This document shows positions 50,432 to 58,356 of a stretch of DNA of 64,000 nt, in pieces; positions within the stretch are counted from its first letter, which is position 1; the number at the start of each line of letters is the position of its first letter. A program made the position numbers and the translations under genes. Source of the DNA: Wenjunlia vitaminophila DSM 41686 (GTDB lineage Bacteria; Actinomycetota; Actinomycetes; Streptomycetales; Streptomycetaceae); assembly GCF_000380165.1 (NCBI RefSeq), contig NZ_KB904662.1, positions 1 through 64,000 on the forward strand, read 5' to 3'. A model generated the notes under the pieces. It did not search any database. It saw only the letters and a program-made list of their open reading frames with translations, and was not told the DNA's origin.

Positions 50432-50625
50432 CTGTCGGGAACGGGCCGGAGCCGCCCGGCTCGGCACACCCGTCGTTTCCCCGACGCGGTGAGGACCGAC
50501 CGCCGCCACTAGCTCCGAGTCGCCGGGTCCCTGATCAGCGCCAGGTGGAACGCGGCGGTCCACCGATGAGTCCACCGTCCTCGAACGGTCTACCCAGCGA
50601 CACGACCGTTCTCGACAGGGGTGCC

Positions 50626-50994
50626 ATGTCCACCATCCAACCAGTGATCGTGACCGCCAACCACGACGTCCTGCTCAGCTTCTACACGCAACTGTTCGGC
50701 GCTGAGCAGACCTTTCGGGTACCGGAGGAAGGACCGGCCTTCTACCTCGGCCTGCGCATCGGCGACACCGACCTCGGGCTGGTGGCCAAGGAGGACCCGG
50801 GGACAGGGGCGGCGTCGCGAATTCTGCTCAGCATCGGTGTGGACGACGTCGACGAGACGCTCGGCCGGGTGGTGGCGCTGGGCGGCTCGGTCCGCAGCGG
50901 CCCCAACGACATGCCGTGGGGACAGCGCGTCGCCCACATCTCGGACCCCGACGGCAACCCGGTGAACCTCACCCAGCCGATCCCGGCCCGGTGA
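50626..50994 (+). CDS. VOC/glyoxalase-fold protein
   Basis: This 122-aa protein has the paired beta-alpha-beta-beta-beta modules of the vicinal oxygen chelate fold: IVTANHDVLLSFYTQLFGAE in the first and GQRVAHISDPDGNPVNLTQP, ending in the usual D-P-D-G-N-x-x-x-L, in the second. The ATG at 50626 follows GACAGGGG. The longer open frame to 50206 is shadow of the symporter. Members include antibiotic-binding and dioxygenase proteins; no function can be fixed. Confidence 0.85.
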   Translation: MSTIQPVIVTANHDVLLSFYTQLFGAEQTFRVPEEGPAFYLGLRIGDTDLGLVAKEDPGTGAASRILLSIGVDDVDETLGRVVALGGSVRSGPNDMPWGQRVAHISDPDGNPVNLTQPIPAR

Positions 50995-51104
50995 CGCTGT
51001 TCCGGGCGCATGTGCTGGTCGTGGGCTGACGCGGGACAGACCACTGGCGACCCGCCCTCTGTGCGCTCGGCGGCGAGCCACTCCCTCATCCGCTGCCACA
51101 CCCG

Positions 51105-51164
51105 CTCGGCTATGGCTGCCCGCTGTTCCCCGCGAGTGACGGGCGGCGCCGTACAGCGCCGCCC
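51105..51164 (-). terminator. terminator after STAND copy 1, in duplicated flank
   Basis: GGGCGGCGC (51141-51149) pairs with GCGCCGCCC (51156-51164), loop 6, just after the copy-1 stop on the minus strand. The preceding 45 bases (51105-51150, GGCTGCCCGCTG...GAGTGACGGGCGGCGC) recur at 53900-53944 after copy 2, showing that the duplicated unit included the 3' flank. Confidence 0.6.
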
Positions 51165-51192
51165 GTGAGGAAGTAGGGAGAAGTACGACAGC

Positions 51193-53178
51193 TCACCTCC
51201 CAGCCGTCCGCGCGACGTGCAGATTCCGGCGGATGACCGTGGTCATGGGGTGGTTGGGGCCGAGGACACGCAATGCGGCACTGAGGGTGGCCTCGTACAG
51301 GGGGATGGCGCGGTCCAGGTCTCCGGCTTCCTGGTAGGCGGTGGCGAGGTTGTTGCGGCTGGTCAGGGTGTGGGGGTGGTTGGGGCCGAGGACACGCAAT
51401 GCGGCACTGAGGGTGGCCTCGTACAGGGGGATGGCGCGGTCCAGGTCTCCCGCCCCCCGGTAGGCGGCGGCGAGGTTGTTACGGCTGCTCAGGGTGTCGG
51501 GGTGGTCAGAGCCGAGGATGCGTTCGCGGTCGGTGAGGGTGGCCTGGTGCAGGGGGATGGCGCGGTCCAGGTCGCCCGCTTCCCGGTAGGCGCTGGCGAG
51601 GTTGTTGCGGCTGGTCAGGGTGTGGAGGTGGTCAGGGCCGAGGACACGCAATGCGGCACTGAGGGTGGCCTCGTACAGGGGGATGGCGCGGTCCAGGTCT
51701 CCCGCCCCCCGGTAGGCGCTGGCGAGATTGTTGCGGCTGGTCAGGGTACCGGGGTGGTCAGGGCCGTTGAGGCGGATGCTTGTCTGGTGTGCGCGTTCGG
51801 CGTAGGCGACGGCCTGCTGGTGCTGGCCCTGGCCACTGAGGAACCAACCGGTCCAGTCGAGGAGGTGAGCGGTGTCCTGGGTGTCCTGATCGGGTGTGGT
51901 GAGGCTGGTGTGGGCGTGGACGTGGGGGAGCAGAGCCCTCCAGCGGGCCCAGGTGCCTACGTCGGTTGCGGGATCGGTGGTGGGGAGAGCGATGTGCAGG
52001 AGGGCGGCGGCTCGCTCGCGGGCGTGTGTGATGGTGTCCTCGGTGTTGTGGGCGTTGGGGGTGCGGGCGACTGCCTGGACGAGACGGTGCACGCTGACGC
52101 TGTTCTCGGTGAGGGTGATCATGCTGTAGGCGGCCAGCGTCCCCAGCGCCTCATTCACCGCGAGCGCATCGTTGGCAGGGGCGGTGAGGACGTCTCGGGG
52201 GAGTCGGTCGGGGGCGAGCCAGGCCAGGACGGAGAGCATCGCGACTGCGAGAGGGGTGTGGGTGGCGATGGTCTCCAGGGTCAGGCGCCACGTGCGGGCG
52301 ATGGTGCGTTCGTGCTGTCCGAGAACGGCGGGGGTGGCGTGGATCCGGGCCGGGTACTCGCGGAGCAACTGGTGGTAGTCGCTGGCGCTGATCTGATTCC
52401 GGGCGATGTACGCTCCGGCTTGCTCCAGCGCCAGGGGCAGGCAGCCCAGTTCCGTGGCCAGTTCGGTGAGGGCGGGGCGATGACCGGGGGCGGTGTGACC
52501 GCTGGCACGGGCCAACAGGTCGGTGGCGGAGTCCAGGGTCAACACGTCGATGGCCACGGGGTGGGCCAGACGGTGCCATCCGACGGCGCGGCGGCTGGTG
52601 ATCAACACTCGTCCGGCGTCCAACTGCCCCAGGTACGGCTCGAGGTCGGCGGGGTCCTCGACGTTGTCCAGCACCAGCAACCAACCGGGGTGCGTCTGGA
52701 GCCAGGTCAGCGCCCACGTGACATTCGTAGCCGTGTCGGTGCCGGCCTGGCCGTGCAGCCGCTCAGCCAACGCGGCGAGGCCGGCGGTGAGGTTCTGCGG
52801 GCTGTCCGCGGTGATCCACCAGGTCAGGGTGTACGCGGAGCGGTGGGTACGGGCATAGTCCAGGGCGAGAGTGGACTTGCCCACACCACCGAGACCGTGA
52901 ATGGCCTGGGTGATGACACTGTTTCCGTCGTGCACCGCCTCGTGCAGGAGAGCAAGGTCGTCATCCCGGCCCAGGATGGGGCCGTGGAACGGCGGAAGGT
53001 TGTGTGCGCCAGTTGTCGCCGGAACGGATGCCGCGGGCGGCAGGGACGGCATGGGCTGGTAGTAGTGGTAGGCGTCGCCGGTGTTCAGGGTGCAGGCTGA
53101 GCCGACGGCGGTGGACCTGGTGGCGTTGGCGTGGATGCCGCCCGGCGGTGGTGTGAAGGAGCCGGGCGGCGCGGTCAG
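51193..53178 (-). CDS. STAND NTPase (NB-ARC) with TPR repeats, copy 1; predicted -1 frameshift product
   Basis: Coordinates give the -1-frame part from the shift site. The first ATG in this frame is at 53052 (620 aa). Counting from that Met: P-loop HGLGGVGKSTLALDY at about 53-66, Walker B GWLLVLDNVEDPADL, RNBS-like VLITSRRAVGWHRL, GLPL-type LGCLPLALEQAGAYI, MHD-region SVSVHRLVQAVAR. Then four full 42-aa TPR units (SRNNLASAYRGAGDLDRAIP) and a partial fifth. Between the shift site and 53052 the frame encodes LTAPPG...GGIHANATRSTAVG, shared with copy 2 but lacking a standard start. Fusion to the upstream ORF would give 810 aa. Such proteins often act in phage defence or signalling; role inferred. 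Confidence 0.85.
   Translation of the reverse strand: MTAPPGSFTPPPGGIHANATRSTAVGSACTLNTGDAYHYYQPMPSLPPAASVPATTGAHNLPPFHGPILGRDDDLALLHEAVHDGNSVITQAIHGLGGVGKSTLALDYARTHRSAYTLTWWITADSPQNLTAGLAALAERLHGQAGTDTATNVTWALTWLQTHPGWLLVLDNVEDPADLEPYLGQLDAGRVLITSRRAVGWHRLAHPVAIDVLTLDSATDLLARASGHTAPGHRPALTELATELGCLPLALEQAGAYIARNQISASDYHQLLREYPARIHATPAVLGQHERTIARTWRLTLETIATHTPLAVAMLSVLAWLAPDRLPRDVLTAPANDALAVNEALGTLAAYSMITLTENSVSVHRLVQAVARTPNAHNTEDTITHARERAAALLHIALPTTDPATDVGTWARWRALLPHVHAHTSLTTPDQDTQDTAHLLDWTGWFLSGQGQHQQAVAYAERAHQTSIRLNGPDHPGTLTSRNNLASAYRGAGDLDRAIPLYEATLSAALRVLGPDHLHTLTSRNNLASAYREAGDLDRAIPLHQATLTDRERILGSDHPDTLSSRNNLAAAYRGAGDLDRAIPLYEATLSAALRVLGPNHPHTLTSRNNLATAYQEAGDLDRAIPLYEATLSAALRVLGPNHPMTTVIRRNLHVARTAGR
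51236..51775 (-). repeat. 126-bp tandem repeats encoding TPR units, copy 1
   Basis: Four nearly identical 126-bp units (42 codons each) repeat, marked by CTCGTACAGGGGGATGGCGC at about 51295, 51420 and 51668 and a variant between them. High DNA identity between units indicates recent unit amplification or gene conversion. Confidence 0.75.
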
Positions 53179-53184
53179 TTTGGG
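53137..53184 (-). other. candidate programmed -1 ribosomal frameshift site, copy 1
   Basis: On the minus strand the heptamer C CCA AAC (53184-53178) fits X XXY YYZ in the frame of the upstream ORF. The next codon is its stop TGA (53177-53175). After a 7-nt spacer, GCCGCCCGGC (53170-53161) pairs perfectly with GCCGGGCGGC (53146-53137), 14-nt loop. A -1 slip gives CCC AAA CTG ACC and enters the STAND frame. The rival reading is a CUG start overlapping the stop (CTGA). Confidence 0.55.
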
Positions 53185-53624
53185 TGACCGTCCCTGCCCC
53201 CGGTACTGCCGGTGCCGGGGTGGTTGGTGATGGCGTCGCCTGTGGAGACAGCGCCGTGGATGGTCTGCGCGGCGACCGCGCGGTGTCCGGAGGCGGTGAT
53301 GGTGGCGCCTCCCGGGTAGCCGCCCACCATGTGGGCCAGGTCGGCGGCCAACTCCTCGTCCCCCAGGAGCACCTTCTTGATCTGCCTGCGTAGGGCGCCT
53401 TGGGCGTCTGCGTCGTCCGGTTCCTCGGCCAACTCCGCAACGGCACCTTCGACACCGGGTTGACTGCCAGGGCGGCCGATGATCCGGTGCAGGAGCCGTT
53501 GCCCCAACGACACCGTCGCACCGGCGGGGGCGTCCTCGGCCTGGATGAGCACTGCCGTGCCGTGGGCGGTCACCACTGCGGTGACCTCACGCGTGATCTC
53601 CTCCGACAGAGCAACTGTGTCCAC
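53175..53624 (-). CDS. N-terminal domain ORF of STAND copy 1
   Basis: This 149-aa protein starts with GTG at 53624 with GGAGGG upstream; an earlier in-frame start at 53678 is possible. It contains VALSEEITREVTAVVTAHGT, then ATVSLGQRLLHRIIGRPGSQ, an acidic helix AELAEEPDDADAQGALRRQI and a Ser/Gly beta-like end ITASGHRAVAAQTIHGAVST. The equivalent ORF in copy 2 aligns along its whole length. The ORF ends HPN-stop at the slippery heptamer, so it is probably both a free protein and the N-terminal part of the fusion. No named family recognised; the layout resembles effector-associated domains of STAND proteins. Confidence 0.75.
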   Translation of the reverse strand: MDTVALSEEITREVTAVVTAHGTAVLIQAEDAPAGATVSLGQRLLHRIIGRPGSQPGVEGAVAELAEEPDDADAQGALRRQIKKVLLGDEELAADLAHMVGGYPGGATITASGHRAVAAQTIHGAVSTGDAITNHPGTGSTGGRDGHPN

Positions 53625-53968
53625 CGCGGTCCGTCCCTCCCCGCACACCACTTTCCGGAGCAGTCTCCCCACCGCCACGGGCTGAAGTCATGTCAGCCAG
53701 AGTAGTTGCCGGAGCGTGTGTCCGTGACCACTACCTCACCCAGCGATGACTTCTTGAGGGCTCACACGCTGTGGGTGGTGGCTTCCGGTGCGGGCCTTGG
53801 CCGCGGTGAGTTTCTGCTGACGCGGGCGTAGGTTCCGGTTGGAGCCGCCTTGCTGATCGGGGCAGGGCACGGGGCTGCCGTTGTCCGCGATGCCCCGCGC
53901 TCGGCCACGGCTGCCCGCTGGTCCCGTGAGTGACGGGCGGCGCTCGGGGAGGTGAGAGGGGGGCCGGC
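53625..53968. other. spacer between STAND copies
   Basis: About 340 bases with no supported gene. 53900-53944 repeats the 3' flank of copy 1 (51105-51150). The stretch 53680-53760, on the minus strand just upstream of copy 1, is AT-richer and contains TACTCT as a possible -10, but no matching -35 was found. Copy 1 could be transcribed from here or by read-through from copy 2. Confidence 0.4.
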
Positions 53969-56467
53969 TCACCCGTCACCGGTCAGTGCGCGCTGGAGGA
54001 TCTCGCGGAACACGGTGGTTGACGGGTGCTCGGGGCCCAGGACGCGTTCGGCGGTGCGGACGGTGGTCTCCAGCAGGGGGACGGCGCGGTCCAGGTCCCC
54101 TGCTGCCTCGTAGGCGCTGGCGAGGTTGCCTCGGGTGATCAGGGTGAGGGAGCGGTCGGGGCCGAGGACGCGCTCACAGTCGGCGAGCACGGACTCGTAC
54201 AGGGGGATGGCCCGGTCCAGGTCCCCGGCCGCCCGATGGGCGCTGGCCAGGTAGTCGCGGGTGGCCAGGGTGTTGGGGTGGTCGGGGCCGAGGAGGTGCT
54301 CGAAGTCGGCGAGCACGGATTCGTGCAGGGGGATGGCCCGGGCCGCGTCACCGGCCTTCCAGTAGGCAATGCCGAGGTTGTTGCGGCTGTGCAGCGTGTC
54401 AGGGTGGTCGGGGCCGAGGACGCGCTCGAGGTCGGCGAGGATGGATTCGTGCAGGGGGATGGCGCGGTCCAGGTCCCCGGCCGCCTGGTAGGCGCTGGCG
54501 AGGCCGCCACGGCTGGCCAACGTCTGGGGATCGCGGGGGCCGAGGACGCGCTCACAGTCGGCGATGACGGACTCGAACACCTCGATGGCGCGGTCCAGGT
54601 GTCCGGCGGCCTGGTAGGCGCTGGCCAGGTAGTCGCGGGTGGTGAGGGTGAGGGGGTGGTCGGGGCCGAGGACGCGGGCGCTGTCGGCGAGGACGGACTC
54701 CTGCAGCGGGATGGCGCGGTCCACGTCATCGGCGGCCTGGTAGGCGCGGGCGAGGTTGTTGCGGGTGGTGAGGGTGAGGGGGTGGTCGGGGCCGAGGACG
54801 CGGGCGCTGTCGGCGAGGATGGACTCGTGCAGGGAAATGGCGCGGTCCACGTCGTTGGCGGCGTGGTAGGCGCGAGCGAGGTTGTTGCGGCTGTTCAGGG
54901 TGTAGGGGTGGTCGGGGCCGAGGGTGCGGACGCTGTCGGCGAGGACGGACTCGTGCAGCGGGATGGCGCTGTTCGGGTCTCCCGCTGCCTGGTGGGCCAT
55001 GGCGAGGTTGTTGCGGCTGGCCAGGGTGTCGGGGTGGAGCGTTCCGTGCAGGCGGGCGGCCGTGTGGACAGCACGTTCGCCGTAGGCGACGGCCAGGTCG
55101 GTCTGGCCCTGTCTCGCGAGGAACAGGGCCGTCATGCTGAAGAGCCGGTCGGTGCCCGGCGGGTCGTGACGGGGTTCGGTGAGGGCGGCGTGAGCGTGGA
55201 TGTGGGGCAGCAGGGCCTTCCACCGGGGCCACGCGCCCAGGTCCACTTCGGGGTCGCCGTCCGGGAGCGCGGCGTTGAGCAGGGCGGTGGCGTGGTGACG
55301 GGCGGTGGTGACGGCGTCCTGGGTGCGGTGGGGGTCGTGAGGGTCGATGGTGCGGGTGGTGGTCTGGACGAGGCGGTGGACACTGACCGTGTCCGGGGTG
55401 AGGGTGATCATGCTGTAGTCGGCCAGCAGCGCCAACGCCTCGTCCACCGCGAGGACGTCCTGCCCCAGGACGGTGAGGACGTCGCGGGGGAGCTGGTCGG
55501 GGGCGAGCCAGGCCAGGACGGACAACAGGCGGACCGCCAGCGGGTCCTGGGCGGCGATGGAGTCCAGTGTCAGGTGCCAGACGCGGGCGACGGTGGCCTC
55601 GTGCTGCCCCGCCCTGGCCGGGGTGGCGTGGATCCGGGCCGGGTGGTGGGCGAGGCGTTCGCGGTAGGTGGTGATGCTGACGTGGTGCCGGGTGATGTAG
55701 GCCCCGGCCTGCTCCAGCGCCAGGGGGAGGTAGCCGAGGTCGGCGGCGAGCTCGGTCAGGGCCGGCCGGTGGTCGGGGGAGGTGTGGCCGCTGGCGCGGC
55801 CCAACAGGTCGGCCGCGGGTCCGGGGGCCAGAACGTCGATCCGGACGGGGTGGGCGAGGTGCCGCCATCCGGTGGCGCGACGGCTGGTGATCAGCACGTG
55901 ACCGGCGTCGAGCTGTCCCAGGTGCGGTTCGAGGTGTGCGGGGTCCTCCACGTTGTCCAGGACCAGCAGCCATCCCGGGTGGGTCTGCAACCAGGTCAGG
56001 GCCCAGGTGGCCTGGTTGGCCGTGCTGACGTGGGAGGTTGGTCGGGCTTGGAGGCGTTCGGCGAGCGCGGCGAGTCCCGCGGTGATGCGCTCCGGGCTGT
56101 CGGCGGTGATCCACCAGGTCAGGGTGTGGTCCTGACGGTGCGCGCGGGCGTAGTGCAGGGCCAGGGTTGACTTCCCCACACCGCCGAGACCGTGAACCGC
56201 CTGGGTGATGACGCTGTTCCCCTCACGGACCACCTGGTCCAACCAGGCCAGCTCGGCGTCCCGCCCCAGGATCGGGGCGTGGGCGTGGGACAGGTTGTGC
56301 AACCCCCGAGGTGCCTCGACGGCGGCCGGGGACGGGGGAGCCGGGTGGTGGGTGACGGTGTCACCGATGTGGAGGGTGCCGGTCAGTGAGCCGATGGCGA
56401 CGGAGCTGTCGGCGTTGGCGTGGACGCCGCCCGGTGCGGGTGGGGCAGGGCCGGGCGGCGCGGTCAG
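53969..56467 (-). CDS. STAND NTPase (NB-ARC) with TPR repeats, copy 2; predicted -1 frameshift product
   Basis: This is the paralogue of copy 1. From the shift site the frame reads LTAPPGPAPPAPGGVHANAD, then SSVAIGSLTGTLHIGDTVTH. The NB-ARC follows: P-loop VHGLGGVGKSTLALHY, Walker B WLLVLDNVEDPAHL, VLITSRRATGWRHL, LGYLPLALEQAGAY and SVSVHRLVQTTTR. Eight full 42-aa TPR units and a partial ninth come next, twice as many as copy 1. The frame remains open upstream to 57130, but that part is shadow of the upstream ORF. The first credible conventional start is a TTG beside LHNLSHAHAPILGRD. Fusion to the 56464-56922 ORF would give 984 aa. Confidence 0.85.
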   Translation of the reverse strand: MTAPPGPAPPAPGGVHANADSSVAIGSLTGTLHIGDTVTHHPAPPSPAAVEAPRGLHNLSHAHAPILGRDAELAWLDQVVREGNSVITQAVHGLGGVGKSTLALHYARAHRQDHTLTWWITADSPERITAGLAALAERLQARPTSHVSTANQATWALTWLQTHPGWLLVLDNVEDPAHLEPHLGQLDAGHVLITSRRATGWRHLAHPVRIDVLAPGPAADLLGRASGHTSPDHRPALTELAADLGYLPLALEQAGAYITRHHVSITTYRERLAHHPARIHATPARAGQHEATVARVWHLTLDSIAAQDPLAVRLLSVLAWLAPDQLPRDVLTVLGQDVLAVDEALALLADYSMITLTPDTVSVHRLVQTTTRTIDPHDPHRTQDAVTTARHHATALLNAALPDGDPEVDLGAWPRWKALLPHIHAHAALTEPRHDPPGTDRLFSMTALFLARQGQTDLAVAYGERAVHTAARLHGTLHPDTLASRNNLAMAHQAAGDPNSAIPLHESVLADSVRTLGPDHPYTLNSRNNLARAYHAANDVDRAISLHESILADSARVLGPDHPLTLTTRNNLARAYQAADDVDRAIPLQESVLADSARVLGPDHPLTLTTRDYLASAYQAAGHLDRAIEVFESVIADCERVLGPRDPQTLASRGGLASAYQAAGDLDRAIPLHESILADLERVLGPDHPDTLHSRNNLGIAYWKAGDAARAIPLHESVLADFEHLLGPDHPNTLATRDYLASAHRAAGDLDRAIPLYESVLADCERVLGPDRSLTLITRGNLASAYEAAGDLDRAVPLLETTVRTAERVLGPEHPSTTVFREILQRALTGDG
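54010..55050 (-). repeat. 126-bp tandem repeats encoding TPR units, copy 2
   Basis: Eight 42-codon units and a partial one. The units are more diverged than in copy 1. Adjacent units near 54640-54850 share long identical stretches (GAGGGTGAGGGGGTGGTCGG appears at about 54645 and 54771), pointing to local unit duplication. Confidence 0.7.
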
Positions 56468-56473
56468 TTTGGG
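56425..56473 (-). other. candidate programmed -1 ribosomal frameshift site, copy 2
   Basis: The same arrangement as copy 1: heptamer C CCA AAC (56473-56467), then TGA (56466-56464) and a 6-nt spacer. CGCCGCCCGG (56460-56451) then pairs perfectly with CCGGGCGGCG (56434-56425), 16-nt loop. Loop sequences differ from copy 1, while heptamer, stop and stem are retained. Because the stem encodes a Pro/Gly linker, part of the pairing could be codon bias. Confidence 0.55.
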
Positions 56474-56922
56474 TGCGGGCCCGCCCCGTTGACGCCGTCG
56501 GCACGTCCGGCGCCGGGAGTGATGTGGACGGTGTCGCCGGTGGAGACGTTGCCGTGGATCGTCTGTGCGGCCACCGAACGGTCCCCGGAGGCGGTGACGG
56601 TGACGCCCGGGGCACCGGCGACCAGCCGAGCGATGTCCTCGGCCAGGGCGTCGTCGGCGAGCAGGGCCTTCCTGACCTGCATGCGCAGGGCGGCCTGGGC
56701 GTCGGGGTCGTCGGGGTCGTCGGCGAGGTCCGCGACGGCGTCCTCCACACCGGGCTGCTCCCCGGGGCGCCCGGTGATCCGCCGCAGCACGCGCTGCCCC
56801 AGCGAGACGGTGGCGTCGGCGGTGGTGTCCTGGACCCTGGTGAGCACTGCCGCGCCATAGGCGGCGACGGCGGCGGTGACCACCGGTGTGATCTCGCCCG
56901 ACAGTGCGACCGCGTCCACCAC
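56464..56922 (-). CDS. N-terminal domain ORF of STAND copy 2
   Basis: This 152-aa protein starts with GTG GTG after GAGGAGGGG. It has VDAVALSGEITPVVTAAVAA, ATVSLGQRVLRRITGRPGEQ, AVADLADDPDDPDAQAALRM and ITASGDR-type VTASGDRSVAAQTIHGNVST GDTV. It ends GPHPN-stop on the slippery heptamer. Alignment to the copy-1 ORF is clear over the full length, with different linkers just before HPN. It has no TM helix. Function unknown; likely regulatory or effector-recruiting domain fused to the STAND module by frameshifting. Confidence 0.75.
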   Translation of the reverse strand: MVDAVALSGEITPVVTAAVAAYGAAVLTRVQDTTADATVSLGQRVLRRITGRPGEQPGVEDAVADLADDPDDPDAQAALRMQVRKALLADDALAEDIARLVAGAPGVTVTASGDRSVAAQTIHGNVSTGDTVHITPGAGRADGVNGAGPHPN

Positions 56923-57249
56923 GTTGCGTCCCCTCCTCGCGAACGAGCCCCCGGCGGGCCCGCCGTCCTGGGGGGCCGCACCGGTTCTTCAGGTTAGCCG
57001 TGAACCGCGGCGTGTGGTGGCCGTCTCCCGTCACCCGCGGGGCGGTGGCTCCTGGCACCGCGGGTGCTGCCGCGTCCGGACGGGGCACGCGGGCCGCGGG
57101 CCGCGGCGAACGGGGGGGGGTGGCGGTCACCCGATCGGTTCCGTGGCGTCGCGGGGCCGGCCCGGCGCTCCTAGCGTCGCTGGTGACGGGGTGCGGTCAA
57201 CCGGTCGCGCAGTGAGAGCGCGCCCCGCGCCCCGGCCCTGGAGGCCGCC
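56923..57249. other. divergent intergenic region, STAND copy 2 / secreted protein
   Basis: About 330 bases. Positions 57112-57120 are a run of nine G, preceded by repeated GGGCCGCGG. No strong promoter pair was found. GGTTCCGTGG and TCCTAGCGTC near 57135-57180 could be elements for the plus-strand gene. It must contain the promoter for copy 2. Confidence 0.35.
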
Positions 57250-57828
57250 ATGCGCGTCGTCACCACCGCCCGTCGAGTCGCCGTGCTCGCCATATCAGCC
57301 GGCTGCCTGGTGGGCGGGTGCCCGACCGCCGGGGCCGCCGAGGGCGACCAGGTGGTCATCACCCCGGCCGCGGTCCAGCCGGGCCAGGCGGTCACCGTCT
57401 CCGCCTCCGGGTGCGTCGCGGGCAGCGTCAACGCCAGGCCCCAGGCGTTCTCGGACGCGCTGGTGGACCAGGTGCTGCGGCTGGCGCCCACCGGCGAGCC
57501 CGGGACGGTCAGCGGAACGGGGGAGGTCAGCCCGGACGTCTCCCCGGGTACCTTCCTGGTCGAGGTCACCTGTGACCACCCGAACCAGGCGCCCAGCCTG
57601 CGGTCCACGCTCACGGTCACCGCGGAAGGCCCGCCCGGGGCCGTCTCCGTCAGTCCGGCCGGCCAGCCGGCGCGGCACGCCGCCCCGCCGGACCGGGAGG
57701 CGCGGGACGGTGGGTCGGGGGCGACGTCGCTCGGCAGGACCCTGGCGATGGCCGGGGGCTCGGCGCTGCTGGTCGGGGCGGCCGGGGCAGCGGTCTTCGC
57801 CCTGAACAGACGCTCCCGGGGGAACTGA
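57250..57828 (+). CDS. secreted, C-terminally membrane-anchored protein of unknown function
   Basis: This 192-aa protein has a signal peptide RRVAVLAISAGCLVGGCPTA with cleavage likely after GAA. An Ig/beta-sandwich-like exported domain follows (DQVVITPAAVQPGQAVTVSA to TFLVEVTCDHPNQAPS), with a Cys pair (SGCVAGS and VTCDH). A Pro/Ala linker and C-terminal TM helix MAGGSALLVGAAGAAVFALN with basic stop-transfer end the protein. This layout is common in actinomycete surface proteins. Function unknown. Confidence 0.8.
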   Translation: MRVVTTARRVAVLAISAGCLVGGCPTAGAAEGDQVVITPAAVQPGQAVTVSASGCVAGSVNARPQAFSDALVDQVLRLAPTGEPGTVSGTGEVSPDVSPGTFLVEVTCDHPNQAPSLRSTLTVTAEGPPGAVSVSPAGQPARHAAPPDREARDGGSGATSLGRTLAMAGGSALLVGAAGAAVFALNRRSRGN

Positions 57829-57990
57829 GGCCGAGCGAGGGAACGGGCGCCGGCCGGCGGCAGCGGGGACAAACGGCCTCGGCGGCGGTCGGCCGGGAAC
57901 GCGGTCGGCGGGAATACCTCCGCCCGTGCCGTCCCGGCTCCCGCGGGTGGGACGCCGGGCGGGAAAGGGCTGGCCATCCAGGAAAGGGCA

Positions 57991-58022
57991 GGAGCCCCGC
58001 ACCGTGGCCGGTGCGGGGCTCC
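57991..58022 (-). terminator. terminator of the cold-shock gene
   Basis: GGAGCCCCGCACC (57991-58003) pairs perfectly over 13 bp with GGTGCGGGGCTCC (58010-58022), loop GTGGCC, 22 nt after the stop of the minus-strand cold-shock gene. A pyrimidine-rich stretch follows on the minus strand. Confidence 0.85.
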
Positions 58023-58044
58023 TTAGGAACTGCGCGAGGCGCGA

Positions 58045-58248
58045 TTACGCGGGGCTGACGTTCTCCGCCTGCGGGCCCTTGGGGCCCTGGGTGACGTCGA
58101 AGGTGACCTGCTGGTTCTCTTCGAGCGAACGGAAGCCGGACGCGTTGATCGCGGAGTAGTGGACGAAGACATCGGGACCGCCGCCGTCCTGGGCGATGAA
58201 GCCGAAGCCCTTTTCAGCGTTGAACCACTTGACGGTTCCGGTAGCCAT
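58045..58248 (-). CDS. cold-shock protein (CspA family)
   Basis: This 67-aa protein starts with ATG after AGGAGA. RNP1 and RNP2: [17 protein letters not shown] and [14 protein letters not shown]. The end [20 protein letters not shown] is typical of actinobacterial CspA. It is an RNA chaperone that melts mRNA structure. The ORF can be read from 58266 but the ribosome site fixes the start at 58248. A long, structured, AT-rich leader lies upstream, as usual for cold-shock genes. Confidence 0.97.
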   Translation of the reverse strand: MATGTVKWFNAEKGFGFIAQDGGGPDVFVHYSAINASGFRSLEENQQVTFDVTQGPKGPQAENVSPA

Positions 58249-58356
58249 AAAAATTCTCCTAGGCACAGACGCTGGTTCCGCCTTGTGCGGATCCCAGATC
58301 GCTGCCGTTTTCGCCCCGCATCCAGAACCTTTTTGTGAAAAGCCTGAAAAACTACA

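Noticed and set aside
51217-53100. 627-aa plus-strand frame opposite STAND copy 1 (and a 714-aa one opposite copy 2)
   Set aside because: Periodic Val/Gly-rich sequence that mirrors the TPR repeats on the other strand; no ribosome site or domain.
56474-57130. Upstream extension of the copy-2 STAND frame to 57130 as one continuous gene
   Set aside because: This part overlaps the well supported 152-aa ORF in another frame, reads as Arg/Gly/Pro-rich sequence, and has no counterpart in copy 1.
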